Shown: one piece after another, positions 1-5,229 of the stretch
Layout of the letters: every line of letters starts with the position of its first letter
How positions within the stretch are numbered: the first letter of the stretch is position 1
Assembly (NCBI GenBank): GCA_029263635.1
Contig: JAJUFY010000173.1
Coordinates: forward strand, 1 to 5,229
Length of the DNA stretch: 5,229 bases
Source of the DNA: Ectothiorhodospiraceae bacterium
Lineage (GTDB): Bacteria > Pseudomonadota > Gammaproteobacteria > Nitrococcales > AK92
Reading direction: 5' to 3'
Notes under the pieces: generated by a model
Database searches by the model: none
Seen by the model: the letters and a program-made list of their open reading frames with translations, nothing else
What the model was told of the DNA's origin: nothing
Position numbers and translations under genes: made by a program

Positions 1-114
1 ATCCGGGCTGCGCGCCATCCACTCCGCGACCGCCAGGTGAACCCGATCGGGCAGCGCCGCGATGATCTCGCTCGCCAGCCGGCCGTTGATCACCTCATCG
101 GCACCTTCCCTCAT
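1..114 (-). CDS. N-terminal fragment, possible AMP-dependent acyl-CoA synthetase
   Basis: Only the first 38 codons are present; the gene runs off the left edge. The ATG (114-112) overlaps the TGA of the upstream acyl-CoA dehydrogenase as ATGA, a typical sign of translational coupling, and a GAGG lies 10 bases upstream (128-125). The peptide begins MREGADEVING and continues with a stretch ending LPDRVHLAVAEWMARSPD. A leader of the type 'RVH..V..W....PD' is what I expect just before the first strand of the adenylate-forming (ANL) acyl-CoA synthetase domain, where it is usually followed by a 'PALV'-like segment. No catalytic motif (P-loop-like STGxxK, or the A8 hinge) lies inside the window, so the family call rests on a short N-terminal resemblance plus context: an acid-activating ligase directly after an acyl-CoA dehydrogenase would complete the first steps of a beta-oxidation route. 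That a real gene begins here is fairly sure; its function is a moderate guess. Confidence 0.5.
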   Translation of the reverse strand, partial: MREGADEVINGRLASEIIAALPDRVHLAVAEWMARSPD

Positions 115-1268
115 CCCTGCTGAGCCTCGCGCACCATGCTGCGGGCCACCACGATCTGCTGGATCTGGGTGGTGCCTTCGTAGATGCGGAACAGGCGCAC
201 GTCGCGGTAGAAACGCTCGATGCCGTAATCGGCGATGTAGCCGGCGCCGCCGAAGATCTGCACGGCACGGTCTGCCACACGGCCCACCATCTCGGCGCAG
301 AACAGCTTGCAGCAGGCCGCCTGCATGCTGACGTTCTCGCCTTCGTCCTTGCGCCGGGCGGCGTCCAGCACCATGGTGCGGGCGGCGTATGCCTCGGTCT
401 TGCTGTCGGCGAGCATGGCCTGGATCAGCTGGTGCTCGACGATCGGCTTGCCGAACTGCTTGCGTTCCATGGCGTAGCGCAGGGCGTCTTCAATGAGCCG
501 CTCGGCCACCCCGACGCAGACCGCCGAGATGTGCAGCCGGCCGCGGTCGAGCACCTTCATGGCGGTCTTGAAGCCCTGCCCTTCCTTCAGGCCGATGATG
601 TTCTCGGCCGGCACCCGGCAGTTCTCGAAGATGATGTCGCAGGTGTGGGCGCCATGCTGGCCCATCTTGCGGTCCGGCTTGCCGCGGATCAGACCCGGGG
701 TGTCGCCCTCGACAATGAAGGCGGTGATGCCGCCGGCACCCGTGTTGTTCTGGTCGGTGCGGGCCATCACCGTATACAGCCCGGCCACCGGACCGTTGGT
801 GATGAAGCGCTTGGTGCCGTTCAGGACGTAGTGATCGCCGTCGCGATCGGCACGGGTCTTGAGGGAAGCGGCATCGGAGCCGACGTCCGGCTCGGTCAGG
901 CAGAACGAGCCGATCAGCTCGCCGGTGGCGAGCCGCGGCACATACTTGCGCTTCTGCTCTTCGGTGCCGTCGATCAGGATGCCCTGGGCGCCGATGCCGT
1001 TGTTGGTGCCGAAGATCGAGCGGAAGGCCGGCGAGGTCTTGCCGATCTCAAAGGCGACCAGCACCTCTTCCTCCATGGTGAGCCCAAGGCCGCCGTACTC
1101 TTCCGGAATGGACAGGCCGAACAGGCCGAGGTCCTTCATCTCCTGCAGGATATCGGCCGGGATCGCATCTTCCTCGGCCACGCGCTCTTCCGCCGGCACC
1201 AGGCGCTCGCGCACGAAGCGCGAGATGGTGTCGAGTAGCTGGTTGAGCGTTTCCTGGTCACGAATCAT
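111..1268 (-). CDS. Acyl-CoA dehydrogenase (FAD, short/medium-chain type)
   Basis: This 385-residue protein has the full length of a single-domain acyl-CoA dehydrogenase, which oxidises an acyl-CoA to the trans-2-enoyl-CoA and passes electrons to ETF. The order of parts is canonical: N-terminal helical domain (about 1-120, with the family segment IPEEYGGLG at 54-62), middle beta domain with the FAD/substrate signature FCLTEPDVGSD (122-132) and FITNGP (155-160), and C-terminal helical domain with ERKQFGKPI (268-276), QIFGGAGYI (337-345) and RDVRLFRIYEGTTQIQ (355-370). Glu364 in the YEGT motif occupies the catalytic-base position of the butyryl/medium-chain type. The start is supported by AGGAG six bases upstream (1279-1275). 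It lies 30 bases after the IclR gene on the same strand and is coupled to the next gene by ATGA, so the three are probably one operon. The acyl substrate cannot be read from the sequence; a dicarboxyl-CoA or cyclic acyl-CoA would fit the neighbours, but that is inference. Confidence 0.95.
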   Translation of the reverse strand: MIRDQETLNQLLDTISRFVRERLVPAEERVAEEDAIPADILQEMKDLGLFGLSIPEEYGGLGLTMEEEVLVAFEIGKTSPAFRSIFGTNNGIGAQGILIDGTEEQKRKYVPRLATGELIGSFCLTEPDVGSDAASLKTRADRDGDHYVLNGTKRFITNGPVAGLYTVMARTDQNNTGAGGITAFIVEGDTPGLIRGKPDRKMGQHGAHTCDIIFENCRVPAENIIGLKEGQGFKTAMKVLDRGRLHISAVCVGVAERLIEDALRYAMERKQFGKPIVEHQLIQAMLADSKTEAYAARTMVLDAARRKDEGENVSMQAACCKLFCAEMVGRVADRAVQIFGGAGYIADYGIERFYRDVRLFRIYEGTTQIQQIVVARSMVREAQQG

Positions 1269-1298
1269 GCTGGGCTCCTGAAAAATCGAAGTTCTAAA

Positions 1299-2102
1299 TC
1301 AGACGTGCGCCAGTATGTTGCGCACGTCCGACACCATGGTCCGCAGCCGCGGCCCGAGTTCTTCGTCGAGGCGCTGCTGGCTGAGCAGGAAGGACGGCCC
1401 GCCGCAGTTGAAGGCGACCACCGTCGAATCGGGCAGCACCAGCGGCACGCCGACCGAATTCACGTCATGCGACCAGTCGCCCCGAGAGCTGACATAGCCC
1501 TGCATCCGGTAATCCTCAACCGCCTTCTCGATTCCTTCCCTGACCCGTTCCCAGTCGTCTTTATGGTGGCGACGCAGGCGGTCGAGCAGATAGCTGCGCT
1601 CCTCGTCCGGCACCGCAGCCAGCAGCGCCCGGCCCATGGCGGTGGTCGCCAGCGGGATGCGGGAGCCGACATCCAGCCGCAGCGTCAGCGCGCCCTGGCC
1701 CTGGCAGTTTTCGAGGTAGATCATCTGCAGCCGATCGCGGGTACCCAGCGCCACGGCCACGTCGAGGTCCCGGGCCAGCTCCTGCATCAGCGGCCGCGCC
1801 ACCTGGCGGACCCCGAAGCTGGCGAGGCAGGCATAGCCGAGCGCCAGCACGCCAGCCGCCGGCTGGTACTTGCCGAGCCGTGCGTTGTAGCTCAGATAAC
1901 CGAGCTCGGTCAGGGTATAGGTAAGGCGGGAGATGGTCGGGCGCGGCAGCCCGGTCCGCTCCGCCAGCTCCTGGTTGCCGAGCATGGTATGCCCGGGCTC
2001 GAAGGCCCGCAGAATCTCCAGACCACGGGCCAGCGCCGTGACGAAATTTCGGTTTTTTTCGGTTTTTTTCGCTTCGCTCACGACAGAAATCCTCGGCGAC
2101 AT
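1299..2102 (-). CDS. IclR-family transcriptional regulator
   Basis: The 267-residue protein matches the IclR architecture and usual length. An N-terminal winged helix-turn-helix covers about residues 20-82: FVTALARGLEIL opens it, LGNQELAERTGLPRPTISRL is the HTH with a recognition helix near 53-65, and LGYLSYN is the wing. A C-terminal effector-binding GAF-like domain covers about 95-262 (GSRIPLATTAMGRALLA at 146-162, and VGVPLV...VVAFNCGGPSF near 217-238). These proteins bind palindromic operators as dimers or tetramers and respond to small organic acids or CoA-pathway intermediates. The ATG at 2102 is chosen because it sits just downstream of a likely promoter (-35 at 2161-2156) with a modest GAGAAAAG site (2112-2105). 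An earlier ATG at 2142 is in another frame and lies upstream of the proposed -10. The gene is first in the minus-strand unit and divergent from the thiolase operon, so autoregulation plus control of both arms is likely. Codons 11-18 contain two A7 runs in a 10-base tandem repeat, which is unusual for this GC-rich DNA. The effector is unknown. Confidence 0.95.
   Translation of the reverse strand: MSPRISVVSEAKKTEKNRNFVTALARGLEILRAFEPGHTMLGNQELAERTGLPRPTISRLTYTLTELGYLSYNARLGKYQPAAGVLALGYACLASFGVRQVARPLMQELARDLDVAVALGTRDRLQMIYLENCQGQGALTLRLDVGSRIPLATTAMGRALLAAVPDEERSYLLDRLRRHHKDDWERVREGIEKAVEDYRMQGYVSSRGDWSHDVNSVGVPLVLPDSTVVAFNCGGPSFLLSQQRLDEELGPRLRTMVSDVRNILAHV
2051..2070. repeat. Perfect 10-base tandem repeat with two T7/A7 runs
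   Basis: Two identical adjacent 10-base units (GG, seven T, C on the plus strand) lie inside the 5' end of the IclR gene. They give two A7 runs in its mRNA, which read as residues K12-K13-T14-E15-K16-N17. The second run falls in the frame A AAA AAC (2058-2052), a heptamer of the -1 slippery type. This low-GC patch contrasts with the surrounding coding DNA. It encodes part of the flexible lysine-rich tail before the DNA-binding domain. Confidence 0.85.
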
Positions 2103-2132
2103 TACTTTTCTCAGCCGCTAAGTTTGCATCGG

Positions 2133-2161
2133 AATGTGTCACGGCCTATTCTGTGTGTCAA
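2133..2161 (-). promoter_or_regulatory. Candidate sigma70-type promoter for the iclR operon
   Basis: On the minus strand a consensus -35 hexamer TTGACA (2161-2156) is followed after 17 bases by CACATT (2138-2133), a weak -10 matching TATAAT at three of six positions. A start about seven bases further on would give a leader of roughly 25 bases that just includes the ribosome binding site of the regulator gene at 2102. The -35 box adjoins the inverted repeat at 2167-2183. The perfect -35, spacing and position are in favour; the poor -10 is against, and could mean an activated promoter. Confidence 0.4.
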
Positions 2162-2166
2162 GTTTT

Positions 2167-2192
2167 GCGGAATACTGTTCCGCTATGCGAAC
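2167..2192. promoter_or_regulatory. Candidate IclR-type operator: inverted repeat plus third half-site
   Basis: GCGGAA (2167-2172) and TTCCGC (2178-2183) form a perfect inverted repeat around a 5-base spacer. A third, imperfect half-site GCGAAC (2187-2192) is in direct orientation exactly 20 bases from the first, so the arms lie on one face of the helix. IclR-family regulators of aromatic-acid pathways such as PcaU are known to use a palindrome plus one extra repeat of the same motif, and this layout resembles that. It sits between the divergent genes, six bases beyond the proposed iclR -35 box and about 170 bases upstream of the thiolase start, so bound protein could act on both directions. 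The repeat is seen directly; the assignment to the neighbouring IclR protein is inference. Confidence 0.5.
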
Positions 2193-2278
2193 AAGCAGTT
2201 TTTTAGCGGCTTCCGAGAGCATAGATCCTTGCAGAAAAACGCAATCCGCCTCAGGATCGCCAGCCAACGTCGGCCCAT

Positions 2279-2293
2279 GCGGCCAACGGCCGC
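2279..2293 (+). other. GC-rich hairpin in the leader of the thiolase operon
   Basis: GCGGCC (2279-2284) and GGCCGC (2288-2293) can pair as a six-base all-GC stem with a three-base AAC loop, 57 bases upstream of the thiolase start. Only three T residues follow, so it is not a convincing intrinsic terminator. It might affect transcript stability or simply reflect high GC content. Confidence 0.35.
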
Positions 2294-2337
2294 TTTCGAC
2301 GCTCGCTGGGACCGCGCCTGATCGCACACGACGCAGT

Positions 2338-2343
2338 GGAGAG
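2338..2343 (+). promoter_or_regulatory. Ribosome binding site that fixes the thiolase start
   Basis: GGAGAG lies seven bases before the ATG at 2351. A possible GTG start at 2336 in the same frame would overlap this site and would itself have no Shine-Dalgarno sequence, so 2351 is preferred. The family N-terminus (a short strand leading directly into the R-S/T-P-F/I-G-R motif) also agrees with that start. Confidence 0.8.
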
Positions 2344-2350
2344 ACCTATC

Positions 2351-3550
2351 ATGCTGAACGCCTACATCTACGATGGCCTGCGCTCCCCGTTCGGCCGCCA
2401 CGCCGGCGCGCTGTCGGGCATCCGTCCCGACGACCTGCTGGCCACGGTGATCCGTGCCCTGGTGGAGCGCAACAGCTTCGACCCCGCCACCATCGAGGAC
2501 GTGATCGCCGGCTGCACCAACCAGGCCGGTGAAGACGCCCGCAACGTGGCCCGCCACGCCGGTCTGCTGGCCGGCCTGCCGATCGAGACCGCCGGCCTGA
2601 CCGTCAACCGGCTGTGCGGCAGCGGCCTGGCTGCCGTGGCTCACGCCGCTCAGGCAGTGACCTGCGGCGAGGGCGAGCTGTTCGTCGCCGGCGGCGTCGA
2701 GAGCATGAGCCGGGCGCCGTTCGTGATCAGCAAGTCCGAAACCGCCTTCAGCCGCGACGCCAAGCTGTTCGACTCCACCATCGGCGCCCGCTTCCCGAAC
2801 AAGAAGATCATTGCCCAGTTCGGCAACGACACCATGCCGCAGACCGCGGACAACATCGCCAAGGACTACGGCATCTCCCGCGAGGACAGCGACCGCTTTG
2901 CCGCCGCCTCTCAGGCCAAGTACGAGGCCGCCCGTGCCGACGGGTTCTTCCGCGACGAAATCCTGCCCATCGAGGCGCCGCTGGGCCGCAAGCAGACCGT
3001 GACCGTCGACGCCGACGAGCATCCGCGCCCCGGCACCACCGTCGAAAAGCTGGCGGGGCTGTCCACCCTGTTCGAGGGCGGCGTGGTCACCGCCGGCAAT
3101 GCCTCGGGCGTCAACGACGGCGCCGGAGCGCTGCTGATCGGTTCCCTGCAGGCCGGTGAACGGGCCGGCGTCAAGCCGCGCGGCCGCATCCTCGCCACCG
3201 CCGTGGCCGGCGTGGAGCCGCGGGTGATGGGCCTCGGCCCCGTCCCTGCTTCGCGCAAGGCGCTGGAGCGGGCCGGCCTGAGCCTGAAGGACATGGATGT
3301 CATCGAGATCAACGAAGCCTTCGCCACCCAGGTGCTGGGCTGCCTCAAGCTGCTCGAACTGCCGTTCGACGACCCCCGCGTCAACCCCAACGGTGGCGCC
3401 ATCGCCGTCGGCCACCCGCTCGGTGCCAGCGGCGCCCGCATCGCGCTGTCGACGCTGCGCCAGCTGGAGCGCACCGGCGGGCGCTACGCGCTGATCAGCA
3501 TGTGCATTGGTGTCGGCCAGGGTATTGCCGCCGTCATCGAGCGCGTTTAA
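2351..3550 (+). CDS. 3-oxoadipyl-CoA thiolase-type acetyl-CoA acyltransferase (PcaF/PaaJ-like)
   Basis: The 399-residue product is a full-length type II thiolase, cleaving a 3-oxoacyl-CoA with CoA to give acetyl-CoA and a shortened acyl-CoA. Catalytic parts are intact: nucleophilic Cys89 in NRLCGSG (86-92), NEAF (321-324), His355 in GHPLG (354-358) and Cys385 in CIGVGQG (385-391). Several segments are those I associate with beta-ketoadipyl-CoA thiolases (PcaF/PaaJ) rather than acetoacetyl-CoA thiolases: GCTNQAGEDARNVAR (54-68), ESMSRAPFV (117-125), AFSRDAKLFDSTIGARF (132-148), DEHPRP (222-227) and SMCIGVGQG near the end. That family handles dicarboxyl substrates such as 3-oxoadipyl-CoA, giving succinyl-CoA and acetyl-CoA. 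Beside gcdH, 3-oxopimelyl-CoA, which would give glutaryl-CoA, is an attractive alternative substrate. The gene leads the plus-strand operon, with gcdH 25 bases behind. The thiolase fold is certain; the substrate is not, since no other beta-ketoadipate gene is visible. Confidence 0.93.
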   Translation: MLNAYIYDGLRSPFGRHAGALSGIRPDDLLATVIRALVERNSFDPATIEDVIAGCTNQAGEDARNVARHAGLLAGLPIETAGLTVNRLCGSGLAAVAHAAQAVTCGEGELFVAGGVESMSRAPFVISKSETAFSRDAKLFDSTIGARFPNKKIIAQFGNDTMPQTADNIAKDYGISREDSDRFAAASQAKYEAARADGFFRDEILPIEAPLGRKQTVTVDADEHPRPGTTVEKLAGLSTLFEGGVVTAGNASGVNDGAGALLIGSLQAGERAGVKPRGRILATAVAGVEPRVMGLGPVPASRKALERAGLSLKDMDVIEINEAFATQVLGCLKLLELPFDDPRVNPNGGAIAVGHPLGASGARIALSTLRQLERTGGRYALISMCIGVGQGIAAVIERV

Positions 3551-3575
3551 GCCAGGACCCTAGCGGAGAAACACG

Positions 3576-4751
3576 ATGAGCCAGTTCAAGTGGGACGATC
3601 CCCTGCTGCTTGACGACGCCCTGACCGATGACGAGCGCATGGTACGCGACGCCGCGCACGAGTACTGCCGCGGCAAGCTGCTGCCGCGGGTGCTGGAAGC
3701 CAACCGCCACGAGCGCTTCGATCGCGAGATCATGAACGAGATGGGCGAGATGGGCTTCCTCGGCTCGACCCTGCCCGAGGAGTACGGCGGCGCCGCCGTC
3801 AATCACGTCTGCTACGGCCTGATCGCCCGCGAGGTGGAAGCGGTGGATTCCGGCTATCGCTCGGCCATGAGCGTGCAGTCGTCGCTGGTCATGCATCCGA
3901 TCTACGAGTACGGCAGCGAGGAGCAGCGGCGCAAGTACCTGCCCAAGCTGGCCACCGGCGAGTGGGTCGGCTGCTTCGGCCTCACCGAGCCCGACCACGG
4001 CTCCGATCCGGGCTCCATGGTCACCCGCGCCACCAAGGCCGACGGCGGCTATGTGCTCAACGGCGCCAAGACCTGGATCACCAACGCGCCGATCGCCGAC
4101 GTGTTCGTGATCTGGGCCAAGCTCGACGGCGTGATCCGCGGCTTCATCCTCGAGAAGGGCATGACGGGCCTCAGCGCTCCCAAGATCGAAGGCAAGTTCT
4201 CGCTGCGCGCCTCGATCACCGGCCAGATCTTCATGGAGAACGTGTTCGTCCCGGAAGAGAACCTGCTGCCCAACGTGCAAGGGCTGCGCGGCCCGTTCGG
4301 CTGCCTCAACAAGGCCCGCTACGGCATCGCCTGGGGCGCCCTGGGCGCCGCGGAGTTCTGCTGGCATGCCGCTCGCACGTATACTCTCGAACGCAAGCAG
4401 TTCGGCCGGCCTCTGGCGGCCAATCAGCTGATCCAGAAGAAGCTCGCCGACATGCAGACCGAAATCACCCTGGGCCTGCATGCCTGCCTGCGACTGGGGC
4501 GGTTGATCGACCAGGGTAACTGGGCACCGGAGATGGTGTCGCTGCTCAAGCGCAACAACTGCGGCAAGGCGCTGGAGATCGCCCGCATCGCCCGCGACAT
4601 GCACGGCGGCAACGGCATCTCCGATGAATATCATGTGATCCGCCATGTCATGAACCTCGAGGCCGTCAACACCTACGAGGGCACCCATGACGTGCATGCG
4701 CTGATCCTCGGCCGTGCCCAGACCGGCATCCAGGCGTTCAAGGCCGAGTAA
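3576..4751 (+). CDS. gcdH: Glutaryl-CoA dehydrogenase (decarboxylating)
   Basis: This 391-residue protein closely follows glutaryl-CoA dehydrogenase throughout. The enzyme oxidises glutaryl-CoA and decarboxylates the intermediate to crotonyl-CoA and CO2, with FAD as cofactor and ETF as electron acceptor. Hallmarks are [20 protein letters not shown] (90-109), where Arg95 and Ser99 match residues that hold the substrate's free carboxylate in the human enzyme; [16 protein letters not shown] (133-148); [14 protein letters not shown] (165-178); GKFSLRAS (206-213); [15 protein letters not shown] (240-254); [14 protein letters not shown] (320-333); and [19 protein letters not shown] (363-381), with catalytic Glu368. 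Glu88 and Tyr367 are kept, the pair linked with decarboxylating rather than non-decarboxylating forms. The start has GGAG seven bases upstream (3565-3568). It lies between the thiolase and ETF-QO in a tight operon. It is paired here with an IclR regulator and a thiolase, whereas gcdH is often found next to a LysR regulator and a CoA-transferase gene. Confidence 0.97.
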   Translation: MSQFKWDDPLLLDDALTDDERMVRDAAHEYCRGKLLPRVLEANRHERFDREIMNEMGEMGFLGSTLPEEYGGAAVNHVCYGLIAREVEAVDSGYRSAMSVQSSLVMHPIYEYGSEEQRRKYLPKLATGEWVGCFGLTEPDHGSDPGSMVTRATKADGGYVLNGAKTWITNAPIADVFVIWAKLDGVIRGFILEKGMTGLSAPKIEGKFSLRASITGQIFMENVFVPEENLLPNVQGLRGPFGCLNKARYGIAWGALGAAEFCWHAARTYTLERKQFGRPLAANQLIQKKLADMQTEITLGLHACLRLGRLIDQGNWAPEMVSLLKRNNCGKALEIARIARDMHGGNGISDEYHVIRHVMNLEAVNTYEGTHDVHALILGRAQTGIQAFKAE

Positions 4752-4781
4752 CAGCGTCCGAGACGTTAGGAGACTATTCGG

Positions 4782-5229
4782 ATGGCAGAGGAACAGAACA
4801 ACCAGATCGTCCGCGACTCGATGGAGTACGACGTCGTCGTCGTCGGTGGCGGGCCAGCCGGGCTCGCCGCGGCGATCCGGCTCAAGCAGCTGTCGGCTGA
4901 GAAGGGCCAGGACGTGTCGGTCTGCGTGTTGGAGAAGGGTTCCGAGATCGGCGCGCACATCCTCTCTGGCGCGGTCATGGATCCGATCGCGCTGAACGAG
5001 CTGATCCCGGACTGGAAGGAAAAGGGCGCTCCCCTGAACCAGCCGGTCACGGAAGACCGTGTTCTGTTCCTCACCGAAAAGAAGGCCTTCAAGTCGCCGG
5101 TCCTGCCCGACAACTTCCATAACCAGGGCAACTACATCATCAGCCTGGGCAATGTCGCCCGCTGGCTGGGTGAGCAGGCCGAGGCGCTGGGCGTCGAGAT
5201 CTACCCCGGCTTCCCGGCCGCCGACATCC
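4782..5229 (+). CDS. Electron transfer flavoprotein:ubiquinone oxidoreductase, N-terminal part
   Basis: The first 149 codons are present and the reading frame is open to the right edge; the complete family protein is about 550 residues. ETF-QO is a membrane-associated flavoprotein with a 4Fe-4S cluster that takes electrons from reduced ETF and reduces ubiquinone. Visible are the FAD-binding beta-alpha-beta fold [19 protein letters not shown] (16-34, glycines 22, 24 and 27), [18 protein letters not shown] (51-68), [20 protein letters not shown] (72-91), LFLTEK (95-100) and [20 protein letters not shown] (116-135), all closely matching the mitochondrial and bacterial enzyme. The iron-sulfur cysteines and membrane segment would lie beyond the window. 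AGGAG (4768-4772) nine bases upstream supports the ATG at 4782; Met14, just before the FAD strand, has no such site. It follows gcdH by 30 bases, which suggests that the quinone-linked electron outlet is co-expressed with the dehydrogenase. Confidence 0.96.
   Translation, partial: MAEEQNNQIVRDSMEYDVVVVGGGPAGLAAAIRLKQLSAEKGQDVSVCVLEKGSEIGAHILSGAVMDPIALNELIPDWKEKGAPLNQPVTEDRVLFLTEKKAFKSPVLPDNFHNQGNYIISLGNVARWLGEQAEALGVEIYPGFPAADI

Noticed and set aside
432..1238. Open frame of 268 codons on the plus strand opposite the acyl-CoA dehydrogenase
   Set aside because: The opposite strand encodes a complete enzyme with all motifs, and this frame has neither a ribosome binding site nor a recognisable domain.
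1561..2142. Alternative minus-strand frame starting at ATG 2142 and overlapping the IclR gene
   Set aside because: After the A-tracts its product is an Arg/Pro/Ala-rich shadow of the IclR frame, and its start lies upstream of the likely transcription start. It was kept only as part of the slippage observation.
2135..2160. Direct repeat TGTGTCA at 2135-2141 and 2154-2160
   Set aside because: Seven-base copies 19 bases apart overlap the proposed -35 and -10 region of the iclR promoter. They could be a regulator site but are too short to claim without conservation data.
2279..2300. Intrinsic terminator or attenuator in the thiolase leader
   Set aside because: The stem is only six pairs and is followed by just three T, so no terminator is called; it is listed only as a hairpin.
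2184..2337. sigma70 or sigma54 promoter for the thiolase operon
   Set aside because: I looked for TTGACA/TATAAT and GG-N10-GC type elements and found only poor matches (for example CATAGA at 2220), so no plus-strand promoter is assigned.
2336..2350. Upstream GTG start for the thiolase, adding five residues
   Set aside because: It would place the start codon across the GGAGAG ribosome binding site that correctly serves the ATG at 2351.
2183..3415. Long open frame on the minus strand opposite the thiolase (about 410 codons)
   Set aside because: Its product is a Gly/Ala/Val/Asp/Arg-rich sequence with no recognisable domain, it mirrors the codon bias of the intact thiolase on the other strand, and it would fill the divergent control region. 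It is a GC-content shadow.
3534..5120. Very long open frame on the minus strand opposite gcdH and the ETF-QO start (about 528 codons)
   Set aside because: It spans two well-identified plus-strand genes and their ribosome binding sites, and its product is low-complexity His/Ala/Leu/Asp-rich with no family motif. It is explained by high GC at third codon positions.

Overview
This window looks like a piece of a GC-rich proteobacterial chromosome. Coding DNA is strongly G/C at third codon positions, genes are tightly packed, Shine-Dalgarno sites are clear, and an ETF:ubiquinone oxidoreductase implies a respiratory quinone chain. The proteins suggest an aerobic gamma- or betaproteobacterium (a Halomonas/Pseudomonas-like organism is my impression); no rRNA or marker gene is present to fix the taxon. 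It is catabolic core/accessory DNA. I see no mobile element, phage gene, CRISPR array, tRNA or rRNA.

Layout: two divergent transcription units face away from a 248-base intergenic region (2103-2350). The minus-strand unit, in transcription order, is an IclR-family regulator (2102-1299), an acyl-CoA dehydrogenase (1268-111) and the first 38 codons of a third gene (114-1, running off the left edge). The third gene overlaps the dehydrogenase stop by ATGA and looks like the N-terminus of an AMP-forming acyl-CoA synthetase. The plus-strand unit is a PcaF/PaaJ-type 3-oxoacyl-CoA thiolase (2351-3550), glutaryl-CoA dehydrogenase gcdH (3576-4751) and the first 149 codons of ETF:ubiquinone oxidoreductase (4782 to the right edge). 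The gaps are only 25 and 30 bases, and each gene has its own ribosome binding site.

The shared intergenic region carries a perfect 6+6 inverted repeat (2167-2183) with a third related half-site 20 bases from the first. This arrangement is reminiscent of operators of IclR-family aromatic/dicarboxylate regulators. A consensus TTGACA -35 box for iclR lies beside it. This suggests that the IclR protein controls itself and both arms.

How the genes may work together (inference): the synthetase-like protein would activate an acid to its CoA ester. The first dehydrogenase would introduce the alpha-beta double bond, and the thiolase, from a family acting on dicarboxyl 3-oxoacyl-CoAs, would release acetyl-CoA. 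Glutaryl-CoA dehydrogenase would convert glutaryl-CoA to crotonyl-CoA and CO2, and ETF-QO would pass electrons from both dehydrogenases, via ETF, to ubiquinone. This fits catabolism of a glutaryl-CoA-forming compound such as pimelate or another odd-chain dicarboxylate, a cyclic acid, or lysine. Hydratase, 3-hydroxyacyl-CoA dehydrogenase and etfAB genes are not in the window, so the substrate remains unproven. The enzymes belong to known families; the possible novelty is the combination and its regulation.
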